Shown: positions 1 through 10,866, counted from the first letter of the stretch. The stretch: DNA of 64,000 nt from Actinoallomurus spadix (GCF_024055725.1 NZ_JAMXMX010000032.1:1-64000), one strand, 5' to 3'. Notes: generated by a model not told the origin, from the sequence alone. Numbers and translations: made by a program.

Positions 1-674
1 GCCCCCCCCGCCCCGCCGCCCGGGGTGACCAGACCGGACTCGTAGGCCAGGACGACGGCCTGGGCGCGGTCGCGCAGGCCGAGCTTGGTGAACACCCGGG
101 CCACGTGCGTCTTCACCGTGTGCTCGCTCACCACGAGACGGGCGGCGATCTCGGAGTTGGACAGACCCCCGGCGATCAGCTGGAGGACCTCGGTCTCCCG
201 GGCGGTCAGCGTCGCCAGCGCGGGGACGGGCGTCGGCCGGTCCCGGCGCTGGCGCGCGAACTCCCGGATCAGCCGCCCCGTCACCTGCGGGGCCAGGAGC
301 GCGTCGCCCCGGGCGACCACGCGGACCGCGGCCACGAGGTCATCGGCGGTCGAGTCCTTCAGCAGGAAGCCGCTCGCCCCGGCGGACAGCGCCTCGTAGA
401 CGTACTCGTCCACGTCGAACGTCGTCAGCACGAGCACGCGCGTCGACGCGCCCGCCGGGTCGGCGAGGATGCGCCGGGTCGCGTCGATGCCGTCCATCTT
501 CGGCATCCTGATGTCCATCAGGACGACGTCGGGCCGGTGGGACGCGGCGAGCCTCACGGCCTCCTGCCCGTCACCGCACTGCCCGACGACGTCGATGTCC
601 GGCTGGGCGGCCAGGAGGGCGGCGAAACCGGCCCGGACGATCGTCTGGTCGTCGACGATCAGCACTCGGATCAC
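1..674 (-). CDS. NarL/LuxR-family response regulator (3' end cut by window edge)
   Basis: The reading frame is open from a GTG at 674-672 to the left edge, about 224 codons, so nearly all of the protein is present. The N-terminal receiver domain has the acidic pair near residues 8-9, the phospho-acceptor Asp in LMDIRMPKMDG near residue 54, and the conserved Lys in LLKDS. The C-terminal LuxR helix-turn-helix (TARETEVLQLIAGGLSN, then SEHTVKTHVARVFTKL) would bind DNA. The GTG overlaps the TGA of the upstream histidine kinase gene (GTGA), so the two are translationally coupled and form a two-component pair. The target genes are not evident. The C-terminus runs into a Gly-rich stretch at the edge. 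Confidence 0.9.
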   Translation of the reverse strand, partial: MIRVLIVDDQTIVRAGFAALLAAQPDIDVVGQCGDGQEAVRLAASHRPDVVLMDIRMPKMDGIDATRRILADPAGASTRVLVLTTFDVDEYVYEALSAGASGFLLKDSTADDLVAAVRVVARGDALLAPQVTGRLIREFARQRRDRPTPVPALATLTARETEVLQLIAGGLSNSEIAARLVVSEHTVKTHVARVFTKLGLRDRAQAVVLAYESGLVTPGGGAGG

Positions 675-2176
675 GATCGACGATTCTGGCCTACCGGAAG
701 CTCCGCCTGCACCGCGAATCCGCCTTCCGGCCGCGGCCCGGCCGCGAACCGGCCGCCGAGCATCGTGGCCCGCTCCCGCATGCCGACGAGGCCGTGGCCC
801 ATCACCTTCGTACGGCCGTCGGTGTTGACCGTCGTCGTGGGCGGGACCGTCGCGCCGTCGTCGGTGACGCGGACGGCGAGCCGGTCGCCCTGGTATTCCA
901 GTTCGACGTTCACCCGGGAGCCGGGCGCGTGCCGTCGCGCGTTCGTCAGGGCCTCCTGCACGATGCGGTACGCCGACAGCTCGATCGTGGTGGATAGGGG
1001 CCGGGCGCTGCCGCGCACGGTCAGCCGCGCGTCGCCGCCCGCGCCGCGGTGGGAGTCGATGAGCTCGTTCAGGCGGTCCAGCCGCGGCTGCGGCGTCACC
1101 TCCGGCTCGGCGCCGGGCTCGGCGCGCAGCACGGTGAGGAGGCGGCGCATCTCCTCCAGGGCCTCCCGCGCGGCGCCCGCGATCTCACCGAAGCCCTTCT
1201 TGGCCTCGGGGGACAGGTCCCGCATGGTGTACGGGGCCGTCTCCGCCTGCACGGCGATCATCGAGACCGAGTGCGCGACCACGTCGTGGAGCTCCCGGGC
1301 GATGCGGGCGCGCTCCCGCAGGACGGCCTGCTCGCGCTGGGCGGCGTTGAGCCGGGTGAGGGTCTCGCTGCTGCGCTCCCGCTCCTCGTCCACGCTGGCC
1401 TCGGCGGTCTCCACCGTACGGCGGGCGTCGCCCAGGCCGATGGCGGCGATGACGGCCGTGAACCCGGCCAGCCACGGGATGTCGTCCAGGCTGCCGGAGG
1501 CGAGGTAGACCACGCCGACGGCGACGACGCTGCACACGCCGAGCACGCCCGTGGACTGGCGGGGGAGCTGCTGGGCGAGGATGTACAGCGTGTAGAGCCC
1601 GGCGAAGGCCGTCGTGAGCAGGACCTGCTGCCCGGACAGCAGGCTCGCCGCGAGCGCGCCCAGCACGATCGCCGACGCGGGGCGCAGCGACTCCCGGCGG
1701 AACATCAGCGGCAGCGTCGCCGCCAGCGCGAACGCGCCGGACAGGCTCACGACCCGCAGATGGTGCAGGGGCAGCTCGATCAGGGCCGCCACGGCGAGGA
1801 TCGCCCCGGTCACCGGGCCGTACGCCCACGACTCCCCGAACCGGCGCCAGGCGTGCACCCAGCGCAGCAGCGGCGGCGTCTTGGGCGGCCTGGGCGGCGG
1901 GGCGGGGGCTCCGGCCGGATAAGGCGGCTGCCGGGTGAAGAGCGTGCCGTCGGGCGTGGCGTACGGGGGCGGTCCGCCGTACGGCGGAGACGCCGGAGGC
2001 GGAGTGCTCCGGCCGTACAGGGCGGCGACGAGGCGGTTGGTGATCGGGCGCAGGAGCCGGCCGATCCCGGTGAGGATCCACAGAAGGACCTGACCCACCG
2101 CGGTGACGACCTGGGCGGCCACGCGCCACGCCGCCGGTCCGGCCTCGTGGAGGAAGTCAGGCTTGTCGCTGGTCAC
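671..2176 (-). CDS. NarL-class sensor histidine kinase
   Basis: 501 aa with a GTG start. Residues about 55-100 are Pro/Gly/Tyr-rich and probably disordered in the cytoplasm. Hydrophobic segments between about 118 and 245 look like a membrane sensor domain. A coiled coil (255-290) leads into the HisKA_3 dimerisation box ARELHDVVAHSV, with the phospho-accepting His near residue 297. The HATPase domain carries the G box GHGLVGMRERA near the C-terminus. It should autophosphorylate and pass phosphate to the response regulator encoded next, which overlaps it by 4 bp. The signal sensed is unknown. This architecture (Pro-rich N-terminus, membrane sensor, HisKA_3) is common in actinomycete LiaS/DesK-like kinases. 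Confidence 0.9.
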   Translation of the reverse strand: MTSDKPDFLHEAGPAAWRVAAQVVTAVGQVLLWILTGIGRLLRPITNRLVAALYGRSTPPPASPPYGGPPPYATPDGTLFTRQPPYPAGAPAPPPRPPKTPPLLRWVHAWRRFGESWAYGPVTGAILAVAALIELPLHHLRVVSLSGAFALAATLPLMFRRESLRPASAIVLGALAASLLSGQQVLLTTAFAGLYTLYILAQQLPRQSTGVLGVCSVVAVGVVYLASGSLDDIPWLAGFTAVIAAIGLGDARRTVETAEASVDEERERSSETLTRLNAAQREQAVLRERARIARELHDVVAHSVSMIAVQAETAPYTMRDLSPEAKKGFGEIAGAAREALEEMRRLLTVLRAEPGAEPEVTPQPRLDRLNELIDSHRGAGGDARLTVRGSARPLSTTIELSAYRIVQEALTNARRHAPGSRVNVELEYQGDRLAVRVTDDGATVPPTTTVNTDGRTKVMGHGLVGMRERATMLGGRFAAGPRPEGGFAVQAELPVGQNRRS

Positions 2177-2630
2177 TCTTTACTATCGCCCCTCCCCGGG
2201 GGTGTTCGCCTCACCGCAGGGAGCGATTTCGTCTCGGCCGTCAGTCCCCCGATGTCCACCTCTGGGACGATCTCGGATCCATCCTTGCGGGGGACGACCC
2301 GCCGCGATCCGCGGCGTACCTTTGCATTGTGACGGGGCGCCGGCGTCCTCGCACTAGGGGGTCCGAGGTCGCCGGCGCCCGGGTCGGGTCATCCGGATCT
2401 CGGGGGTTCGGATGGCACGGCCGACGTCCCTCGCCGAGGTGGCCGCAGTCCGTCCGGGTCTCCCGCGGGTATGTCCCGTGGACGGCCGGTCGGGGCGACC
2501 ATGGGCTGGGGAAGGCCCCGATCCGGCCTCCTCGGCGAGGGCTGCACACGATGGCCCGCCGATCACCCCGGCGGACGCGCCGGCGGCGGGCCTGTGCGGT
2601 GTGTCCGCGCGGCCCGCCGCGAAGCGATGA
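2177..2630. other. 454-bp gap without a convincing gene
   Basis: This stretch lies between the histidine kinase start and the AhpD-like gene stop. It must hold the promoter of the kinase operon on the minus strand near 2177-2250. Overlapping GC-rich reading frames occur on both strands, for example an ATG frame at 2412-2630 (+) preceded by a G-run. None shows a recognisable motif and they contradict each other, so I do not call a gene. I see no convincing terminator. Confidence 0.5.
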
Positions 2631-3101
2631 TCATCCCCACTGGCCGGGCTCGTAGTCGCCGGCGGGCTGCTGGGTGATGGCGTTCATGCGGTTGTAGGTG
2701 TTGATGAGGGCGATGAGCGACACCAGGGCGGCGAGCTGCTCCTCGTCGTAGTGCTTGGCGGCGTTCGCCCAGGCATCGTCGGTGACGCCACCGGCGTCGG
2801 CGAGGCGGGTGCCCTGCTCGGTGAGTTCCAGCGCGGCCCGCTCGGCCTCGGTGAAGACCTTCGCGTCCCGCCAGGCCGCGATCAGGTTGAGGCGCAGCGA
2901 GGTCTCCCCGGCGTGCGCGGCGTCCTTGGTGTGCATGTCGAGGCAGACCCCGCAGCCGTTGATCTGGCTGGCGCGGATCTTCACCAGCTCCTGCGTGGTC
3001 GCGGGCAGGCTCGAATCGGTGATGACCTTGCCGGCCGAGTTGATGTACTTGGCGAACTTCGCCGCGACGGGGCTGCCATAGAAGTTGAGCCGGGCTTCCA
3101 T
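2631..3101 (-). CDS. Carboxymuconolactone decarboxylase / AhpD-like protein
   Basis: 156 aa. The motif CGVCLDMH is the CxxCxxxH active site of the AhpD/CMD fold and sits mid-protein after an amphipathic helix (LVKIRASQ). Family members act as alkylhydroperoxidase-type disulfide reductants, or are uncharacterised CMD proteins. The ATG start has a good AAGGAG box 7 nt upstream. The gene is followed upstream (same strand) by a MerR regulator with 129 bp between them, so the regulator could control it. The true substrate is unknown; AhpD-like peroxidase activity is inferred only from the CxxC-His motif. Confidence 0.85.
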   Translation of the reverse strand: MEARLNFYGSPVAAKFAKYINSAGKVITDSSLPATTQELVKIRASQINGCGVCLDMHTKDAAHAGETSLRLNLIAAWRDAKVFTEAERAALELTEQGTRLADAGGVTDDAWANAAKHYDEEQLAALVSLIALINTYNRMNAITQQPAGDYEPGQWG

Positions 3102-3230
3102 CGTGATCTCCTTGCCGTGTCCGTGCTGTCACCTCATTGACGGGACGGCCCGGCGGAATGTGACATCGGTGCCGCGCCGCCGGCGGATCAGATCACGGCG
3201 GCGCGGCAGCGGATCACGGCGGCGGGGGCC

Positions 3231-5106
<1,876 letters not shown>

Positions 5107-5119
5107 GGTCGACCCTGTC

Positions 5120-6373
5120 GTGACGTACGACATCGCGGACCCCGGGCTCGCCGAGTCCGGGGTCCGGCGCATCGAGTGGGCCGACCGGTCCATGCCCGTG
5201 CTGCGGCGCATCCGCGAGCGCTTCGCCGCCGAGCGTCCCCTGGACGGCCTGCGGGTCGCGGCGTGCATGCACGTCACCACGGAGACCGCCAACCTGATCC
5301 GCACCCTCCAGGCCGGCGGCGCCGAGGTGGCCCTCGCCGCCTCGAACCCACTGTCCACCCAGGACGACACCGCCGCCGCGCTGGTCCACGAGTACGGCGC
5401 CGCGGTGTTCGCCCGGCAGGGGATCGACCGCGACGGGTACTACCGGCACATCCACCAGGCGCTCCAGATCGCCCCCGACCTCGTCCTCGACGACGGCTGT
5501 GACCTGGTCAACATCCTGCACACCGAGCGCCTCGACCTGCTCGACGGCGTACGCGGCGGCTGCGAGGAGACCACGACCGGCGTCATCCGCCTGCACCAGA
5601 TGGCCCGCGAGGGCGCGCTGCGCTTCCCGATGGTCGCGGTCAACGACACCGACACCAAGCACATGTTCGACAACCGGTACGGCACCGGCCAGTCGACCCT
5701 CGACGGCATCGTCCGCGCCACCAACACGCTCCTGGCCGGGAAGACGATCGTCATCGCCGGGTTCGGCTACTGCGGCCGCGGCCTGGCCGAACGCGCCCGC
5801 GGCATGGGCGGCCGCGTCGTCGTCACCGAGATCGACCCGGTGAAGGCCCTCGACGCGGTCCTGCAGGGCTACCGCGTCCTGCCGATGGCCCAGGCCGCCG
5901 AGCACGGCGACGTCTTCATCACCGTCACCGGCAACCGGGACGTCATCCGCGGCGAGCACCTCGCCCGGATGAAGGACGGCGCGATCCTCGCCAACTCCGG
6001 CCACTTCGACGTGGAGATCGACGTACGGGCGCTGGCCGACCTCGCCGTGGACGTCCACCGCGGCGTGCGCCCGCAGGCCGACGAGTACGTCCTCGCCGAC
6101 GGCCGCCGGCTCGTCCTGCTCGCCGAGGGCCGCCTGGTCAACCTCGCCGCCGCCGAGGGCCACCCGGCGGCCGTCATGGACATGTCCTTCGCCGACCAGG
6201 CGCTCACCTGCGGGTGGCTCGTCGGTCAGACCCTGCTCCCCGGGGTGTACGACGTCCCGAAGGAGATCGACACCGAGGTCGCCGGCCTCAAACTCGCCTC
6301 CATGGACGTCGAGCTCGACGCCCTGACCCCCGGTCAGGAGGAGTATCTGTCCTCCTGGCGCCAGGGCTCCTGA
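5120..6373 (+). CDS. Second adenosylhomocysteinase-family protein, short archaeal/Thermotoga-like form
   Basis: 417 aa from a GTG start 13 bp after ahcY, so the two are probably cotranscribed. It keeps the family fold and chemistry residues: [35 protein letters not shown] with catalytic Lys/Asp, and a dinucleotide loop GFGYCGRG. It lacks the C-terminal Lys...His-Tyr NAD tail of the neighbouring enzyme, ending instead in a short LSSWRQGS. Tail-less forms are typical of archaea and Thermotoga, where some prefer S-inosylhomocysteine. The substrate here is therefore uncertain. It is not a duplicate of ahcY, because the two diverge strongly along their whole length. Confidence 0.85.
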   Translation: MTYDIADPGLAESGVRRIEWADRSMPVLRRIRERFAAERPLDGLRVAACMHVTTETANLIRTLQAGGAEVALAASNPLSTQDDTAAALVHEYGAAVFARQGIDRDGYYRHIHQALQIAPDLVLDDGCDLVNILHTERLDLLDGVRGGCEETTTGVIRLHQMAREGALRFPMVAVNDTDTKHMFDNRYGTGQSTLDGIVRATNTLLAGKTIVIAGFGYCGRGLAERARGMGGRVVVTEIDPVKALDAVLQGYRVLPMAQAAEHGDVFITVTGNRDVIRGEHLARMKDGAILANSGHFDVEIDVRALADLAVDVHRGVRPQADEYVLADGRRLVLLAEGRLVNLAAAEGHPAAVMDMSFADQALTCGWLVGQTLLPGVYDVPKEIDTEVAGLKLASMDVELDALTPGQEEYLSSWRQGS

Positions 6374-6512
6374 GGCGTCCATCGCGGTACGCCGGTGTCC
6401 GCCGCCGGCGGCGAAGCGGCCGGCTCCGCCGCCGGACCTCGGCGCGGGCCTGCCCGGGGGAAGTTTCGCAGCCCCTGACCGGGGCAGAGCGGTGGCGACT
6501 CCGGGGGCCGGA

Positions 6513-7076
6513 ATGGACGAGCCAGAAGACCTGATCAGTGTGCTGATAGAGGAGCACCGCGACCTGTGGCAACTGGGCACCGAGCTGAGTTGCCTGAGCC
6601 CGTCCGAGCCGTTGGCGCACGCGCTGGGCGAGTTGATGACCGCCGAGCTGGTGCGGCACATCGTCGCCGAGGAGTCCTTCGTCTATCCGGTGGCCCGGAC
6701 GCACCTGCCCCAGGGGGACCTGGTCGTCGAGCAGGAGATCGCCGCGCACGCGAAGCTCGAACAGATGATGCGGGAGCTGGAGCGGCCCGGTCTGACCCGC
6801 GCCGAGTTCGACGCCCTCCATGTGCGCATGCCCGCCGAGGCGCGCCGGCACATGCAGACCGAGGAAGAGTGGCTCTTCCCGCTGCTGGCCGAGCGTCTGA
6901 GCGCGGAGGAGCTCCTCGCCCTCGGGCGGAAGGCGATCGAGGCCAAGGAGAAGGCGTCGATCCGGCAGCGGCTCGCGGAACCGGAGGGTTCCCTGCTGAA
7001 CAGGATCGTCGCCTCCGGGACGACTCTGGTCGATCGCGTCCGCGCCTACCTGCAGGACACCGGTTACGCCTCCTGA
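6513..7076 (+). CDS. Hemerythrin HHE cation-binding domain protein
   Basis: 187 aa. A four-helix HHE domain is indicated by the histidine/acid spacing: EEHRDLW, then LVRHIVAEESFVYP, then IAAHAKLEQ, then RRHMQTEEEWLFPLL. These are ligands for a di-iron site. Bacterial HHE proteins of this kind bind O2 or NO or store iron, and the specific role is unknown. The C-terminal 40 residues are an extra basic helical tail. A GTG at 6492 in frame is an alternative start. I chose ATG 6513 because it directly precedes the conserved region and follows a G-rich box. Confidence 0.85.
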   Translation: MDEPEDLISVLIEEHRDLWQLGTELSCLSPSEPLAHALGELMTAELVRHIVAEESFVYPVARTHLPQGDLVVEQEIAAHAKLEQMMRELERPGLTRAEFDALHVRMPAEARRHMQTEEEWLFPLLAERLSAEELLALGRKAIEAKEKASIRQRLAEPEGSLLNRIVASGTTLVDRVRAYLQDTGYAS

Positions 7077-7146
7077 CCGTGCCGCTCACCGGCCCGTGCC
7101 GGGTGCGCTCGATCGGGACCTGGTGCCGATCGCGTAGATTCTCAGC

Positions 7147-7707
7147 ATGCCGCGCGGTACGTACGTCCATGAGCCCGGCGTCGAGGAGCGGTTCGCCTGC
7201 GACCTGGACGGCGGCGGGTGGCGTTACTCCGCCGAGCGGTCCGACGGCGGCACGATCGAGCTGGTCGCCGACAGCCGGTGGCGGCCCGCCCGGCTGCAGG
7301 TGACCGCGGGGGAGCACGTCCTGCGGGGCGGCGCCGCCGGGGCCGAGCTCCTGTGGGTGACCGCCGGGCGGCAGCACGCCGCGCGGGCCACCGGGTTCCT
7401 CGGCGAGTCCCCGGGCCTGCTGGTCGCCGTGGCCCGGTCGCTGCGCCTGGCCGAGGGCGAGCGCGCCGACGTGCGCGTCCTGCTCGTCACCACGCCGTCG
7501 CTCGCGGTCCGTACGGTGCCGCGGCGCTGGGCCCTCGCCGAGATCGCCTGGCACGACGCCGACGGGGAGCGCGTCCCGGTCGAGCGGTACGAGGTCACCG
7601 ACCTGGAGACCGGAGAGGTCTCGGAGTTCCACCTGGCCGGCGACGTCGTCGTGGCTGCTCCCGGTATCGAACTGGTCAACCTTGAGAATCCCCCGAACTT
7701 TTCCTAG
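7147..7707 (+). CDS. Conserved hypothetical protein, probably beta-rich
   Basis: 186 aa; I do not recognise the family. There is no signal peptide or membrane segment. The sequence alternates short hydrophobic strands and charged turns, for example VRVLLVTTPSLAVRTVP and ERYEVTDLETGEVSEFHL, suggesting a beta-barrel or sandwich. A TAGATT hexamer ends about 7 nt before the ATG, which suggests a leaderless transcript. It stands alone between the hemerythrin-like gene and a secreted protein on the same strand. Confidence 0.7.
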   Translation: MPRGTYVHEPGVEERFACDLDGGGWRYSAERSDGGTIELVADSRWRPARLQVTAGEHVLRGGAAGAELLWVTAGRQHAARATGFLGESPGLLVAVARSLRLAEGERADVRVLLVTTPSLAVRTVPRRWALAEIAWHDADGERVPVERYEVTDLETGEVSEFHLAGDVVVAAPGIELVNLENPPNFS

Positions 7708-7754
7708 GAATCTCTGACAACCTCGGGAGCGTGTGCGCTGTCATAAGGATCATG

Positions 7755-8162
7755 ATGCGTGTGTTCGTCAGCGCCGGTGTGGTGGGGCTTCTCAGCGGCG
7801 GGCTGGTCGTGGCGTCCGGAGGGTCGGCGATGGCCAAGTCCGATCTCGGCCTCAGGGCCGCGCGTAACGTGATCCATCGAGGTCAGACCGTGCACCTGGC
7901 GGGATTCGCCGGGGATGACGCGGGGCTGCGCGAGAGCCGGTTCTGCCTGCAGGTGCGGGACGCCGGGCACTGGAGCCAGGTCGGCAAGTGCGTGTCGCCG
8001 TACCGCGTCGACGGCTGGACCGCCGACTTCGGATTCGACACCCGCCTGCTCACGCGCGGCAGGTACTCCTTCCGCGCCGTCGGCGTGAGCCCGCGTCACA
8101 AGAAGCACAAGGCGCACCGGACGTACGGGCCGTCCCCGACGGTCCGCGTCACCGTGCGCTGA
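7755..8162 (+). CDS. Small secreted protein of unknown function
   Basis: About 135 aa. The N-terminus is a classical Sec signal peptide: MRVF, a hydrophobic core about residues 5-20, and a likely cut after AMA near residue 27. The mature part has two Cys (FCLQ and KCVS) about 20 residues apart, probably a disulfide, and a basic patch RHKKHKAHR near the C-terminus. Its strand pattern resembles an Ig-like domain. An in-frame ATG immediately upstream and further N-terminal codons exist; I chose 7755 for its spacing from AAGGA. The 3' end overlaps the convergent RDD gene by 14 bp. Confidence 0.72.
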   Translation: MRVFVSAGVVGLLSGGLVVASGGSAMAKSDLGLRAARNVIHRGQTVHLAGFAGDDAGLRESRFCLQVRDAGHWSQVGKCVSPYRVDGWTADFGFDTRLLTRGRYSFRAVGVSPRHKKHKAHRTYGPSPTVRVTVR

Positions 8163-9144
8163 ATCCGTCCCCGGGCCGGCCCGCGGGCGGGAGGAACCGC
8201 GGCGGGTTCGCGGTGCCCGGTGCGCCGCCGAGCCACTCCGGGACGGGCACGGGACCGCCACCGTACGACGGGGGTACCGGCGGCGGCCCGCCCACCGGGA
8301 TGACGGCCGGGCCGCCGGGCCGGCCCGCGCCGGGCGGGAGGCTCACCGCGAGCGGCAGTCCGCGCCGGGCGATCGCGGCCCGCCGCGCGGCGCGCTCGGC
8401 CAGCCGGCGCTCCTCACGGTGTCGGCGTTCGGCCAGCACGGCCGACAGGTAGATCTCCGGCCGGAAGCCCATCGGCGGCGGCGGGCTGACGTACGTCAGC
8501 ACCTCGTCCATGAGCCGTCGTCCCATCTCGTCCCGGACGAGCGGCGCGAGCTCCCAGAACCGCGTGAGGTACTGCCGTGCCGCCAGCGCGGTGGTGTCCG
8601 GCAGCCGCGACAGCTCCAGGGACGCCGCCCAGGGCGCGAGCTGCGGCGGCATGATCGCGACAGGGCCGAACATGACGCTTACCGGAACCCGGTCCTGAAT
8701 CACGATCGTGCCCGCGAAGATGTCGCCGAGCCGCTTCCCGCGCCGGCTCAGGAGGGACGCGATCAGCGCCGGAGAGCCCGCCAGCATCCAGAACTCGACG
8801 AACCCGGCCAGGGCCCGTACCAGCGCCTGCCGGAACCGCTCCGGGCCGCCGTCGTCCGCGACCACCCGCAGCCCGAGGGCGAGCTTGCCGAGCGTACGGC
8901 CCCGGGTGAGCGTCTCGGTGATCGTCGGGTAGCCGACCAGGACGCCGACGAGCGCGAGGATCGACAGCCCGACCGTGACCGCGGAGTCCGACACGCGCGC
9001 GGACAGGCTGATGAAGATCAGGCAGAAGTAGAGCACCATCACCTGCAGCAGCACGTCGATGAGCAGGGCCAGCGCGCGGCTGGCCAGCCGCGCGACCCGG
9101 ATGTCGAGTGCGACGGCCTCACCTGTGACGAGTTCGACGGGCAC
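8149..9144 (-). CDS. RDD-family membrane protein
   Basis: 331 aa. The RDD domain spans about residues 15-165, with Arg and the Asp pair in RLASRALALLIDVLLQ, two or three membrane helices, and the charged GKRLGDIFAGT motif. The C-terminal half is cytoplasmic, Arg-rich (RRHREERRLAERAARRAA) and ends in a Pro/Gly-rich tail. I took GTG 9144 as start because GGAAGGGG lies just upstream; an upstream in-frame extension has no homology-like character. It is divergent from the SpoIIM-like gene. This pair next to a MoxR/DUF58 operon is a conserved actinobacterial arrangement (I recall Rv3690-Rv3695 in M. tuberculosis). Confidence 0.87.
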   Translation of the reverse strand: MPVELVTGEAVALDIRVARLASRALALLIDVLLQVMVLYFCLIFISLSARVSDSAVTVGLSILALVGVLVGYPTITETLTRGRTLGKLALGLRVVADDGGPERFRQALVRALAGFVEFWMLAGSPALIASLLSRRGKRLGDIFAGTIVIQDRVPVSVMFGPVAIMPPQLAPWAASLELSRLPDTTALAARQYLTRFWELAPLVRDEMGRRLMDEVLTYVSPPPPMGFRPEIYLSAVLAERRHREERRLAERAARRAAIARRGLPLAVSLPPGAGRPGGPAVIPVGGPPPVPPSYGGGPVPVPEWLGGAPGTANPPRFLPPAGRPGDGFSAR

Positions 9145-9211
9145 ACTGCCCCTTCCGGTCGCGGATCCGTTCGAGCCTGGAGATTCCCATTGAACGGTAG
9201 TCTGCCGGGTT

Positions 9212-10210
9212 GTGGACGTCGACGCCTTCGTGGCCGCGCACAACGCCGAGTGGCGGCGCCTCGAGCAGCTCGTCAACCGCGGCACGCGCAAGCTGAGCGG
9301 CGCGGAGATCGACGAGTTGGTCGAGCTCTACCAGCGGGCGGCCACCCACCTGTCGGTGGTGCGCTCCAGCTCCCCTGAGCCCGCCCTCGTCGGCCGCCTG
9401 TCCGGGCTGGTCGCGCGGGGCCGGGCGGCGGTGACCGGTGCGCAGGCCCCCATGTGGCGGGACGCCGCGCGCTTCCTCACCGTGGCGTTCCCGGTGACCG
9501 CCTATCGCATGCGCTGGTGGTGGCTGGGATCGGCGGTGCTGTCCAACATCGTCTCCCTGATCCTCGCGGTGTGGATCGCCCGCAACCCGCAGGTGCAGAC
9601 CTCGCTGCTGTCCCCTGAGCAGATCAAGCAGCTCGTCGACCACGACTTCGCCAACTACTACACCGAGCACGCCGCCGGTGCGTTCGCGTTCCACGTGTGG
9701 ATCAACAACGTCTGGGTCTCCGCGGAGACGCTGATCTTCGGCATCCTGCTCGGCATCCCGACGATCCTCGCGTTGTTCGCCAACCAGCTGAACCTCGGCG
9801 TCTCCGCCGGTCTGATGTTCGCCCACGGCAAGGGCGCCATCTTCTTCGGACTGATCCTGCCGCACGGTCTGCTGGAGCTGACGGCGGTGTACCTCGCGTC
9901 TGCGGCGGGGCTGCGGCTCGGCTGGACGGTCATCGACCCGGGTCCGCGCCGGCGGGGACAGGCCCTCGCCGAGGAGGGGCGGGCGGCGATGAGCATCGCC
10001 CTCGGCCTCATCGGCGTGCTCGCCGTGTCCGGCGCCATCGAGGGCTTCGTCACCGGCCACGTGCACGTCACGTGGCTGCGCATCGTCATCGGTGTCGTCG
10101 CCGAGACCGCCTTCCTGGCGTACGTCATCGTGTTCGGCCGCCGCGCCGCCAGGGCGGGCGAGACCGGCGACGCCGAGCTCGTCCCCGACACCGCCCCGGT
10201 CGCCGCCTGA
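9212..10210 (+). CDS. SpoIIM-like (stage II sporulation protein M family) membrane protein
   Basis: 332 aa with a GTG start. A soluble N-terminal helical region of about 100 residues is followed by several membrane helices (SAVLSNIVSLILAVW, ETLIFGILLGIPTILALF, GAIFFGLILPHGLLEL, ALGLIGVLAVSGAIEGF, and a final one). GLILPHGLLELTAVYLA is the family hallmark. A TAGTCT hexamer 8 nt before the start suggests a leaderless message. In actinomycetes this protein is encoded beside RDD and MoxR/DUF58 genes and its role is unproven; an envelope or export function is inferred. It is not evidence of Bacillus-style sporulation. Confidence 0.88.
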   Translation: MDVDAFVAAHNAEWRRLEQLVNRGTRKLSGAEIDELVELYQRAATHLSVVRSSSPEPALVGRLSGLVARGRAAVTGAQAPMWRDAARFLTVAFPVTAYRMRWWWLGSAVLSNIVSLILAVWIARNPQVQTSLLSPEQIKQLVDHDFANYYTEHAAGAFAFHVWINNVWVSAETLIFGILLGIPTILALFANQLNLGVSAGLMFAHGKGAIFFGLILPHGLLELTAVYLASAAGLRLGWTVIDPGPRRRGQALAEEGRAAMSIALGLIGVLAVSGAIEGFVTGHVHVTWLRIVIGVVAETAFLAYVIVFGRRAARAGETGDAELVPDTAPVAA

Positions 10211-10248
10211 CCGGCCCGTAGCCCGCCGGTGATGGAGCCATCGGCCCT

Positions 10249-10292
10249 CTGCCGAGGATCGTGATCGTGTGAGCGACCAGAATCCTCGGCAG
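10249..10292 (+). terminator. Hairpin terminator after the SpoIIM-like gene
   Basis: CTGCCGAGGAT (10249-10259) pairs perfectly with ATCCTCGGCAG (10282-10292), giving an 11-bp stem with a 22-nt loop. It lies 39 bp after the SpoIIM-like stop and just before the convergent Uma2 gene, so it may serve both strands. There is no T-run, as is usual in actinomycetes. Confidence 0.6.
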
Positions 10293-10299
10293 TGGAGGT

Positions 10300-10866
10300 T
10301 CAGCTCAACGCGTCGAGGTCGATGGCGACAGGGAAAGGCTGTTCGGTCTTCAACACACCGGTGTGGGCGCCGGATGAGACGTAACTCTTTGTCGTCGCAT
10401 TCAGGATGTGGGTATAAGTAACCAATCCAGAATTCTGCTGCTCGATGCGCCAATAATGGGGAATGCCTACTGTGGCGTACTCGGCCGGTTTGTCGAGGCG
10501 ATCGGCGCTGACGCTGCCCTTGCTCATGATTTCGACCGCCAGCAGAACCTGGTGCGGGCGGACGGGGAGCACGTCCGGGTCGCCGTCGAACACCAGCACG
10601 TCCGGCCGGCGGTTGTGCAGCGGAACGTCCGCGAGCCGGAGGTCGACGTCCGTGGTCACCTGCCAGGGAGCCGGTGCGGCCGCCTCCAGGGCGTTGGCGA
10701 ACAGGCGCGCGATTTTATTGTGCCGCGGGGTCGCGGAGGGCGACACGATAATGCTCCCGTCAACGATCTCAATGCGCCGGCAGATCTCTTCCGGCATCCG
10801 ATCGTATTCCTCCGCGGTGACGCCTTCCTCCGGAAGGCTCAACATCCATTCCGGCAAAGCCGTCAT
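10300..10866 (-). CDS. Uma2-family (DUF820) endonuclease-like protein
   Basis: 188 aa. The restriction-endonuclease-like fold is shown by the ordered motifs EICRRIEIVDGSIIVSP, then RRPDVLVFDGD (catalytic Asp), then LLAVEIMSKGS (ExK-like) and DRLDKPAEYATVGIPHYW. The family is abundant in cyanobacteria and actinomycetes; its role is unknown and it may be a selfish or DNA-repair nuclease. Codon use is visibly less GC-biased than in neighbours, with many A/T third positions near 10380-10460 and 10720-10800. The gene separates the SpoIIM/RDD pair from the MoxR operon, consistent with insertion into a conserved cluster. Confidence 0.85.
   Translation of the reverse strand: MTALPEWMLSLPEEGVTAEEYDRMPEEICRRIEIVDGSIIVSPSATPRHNKIARLFANALEAAAPAPWQVTTDVDLRLADVPLHNRRPDVLVFDGDPDVLPVRPHQVLLAVEIMSKGSVSADRLDKPAEYATVGIPHYWRIEQQNSGLVTYTHILNATTKSYVSSGAHTGVLKTEQPFPVAIDLDALS

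Noticed and set aside
105-1508. Long plus-strand frame over the two-component genes
   Set aside because: The minus strand encodes clear receiver, HTH and kinase domains here; the plus frame is a shadow.
2412-2630. 72-codon plus-strand frame in the 2.2-2.6 kb gap
   Set aside because: It has a G-rich box and ATG, but competes with several equally long frames and shows no motif; too weak to call.
9212-10210. SpoIIM as evidence of endospore formation
   Set aside because: The family is widespread in non-sporulating actinobacteria next to MoxR/DUF58/RDD genes; no other sporulation gene is present.
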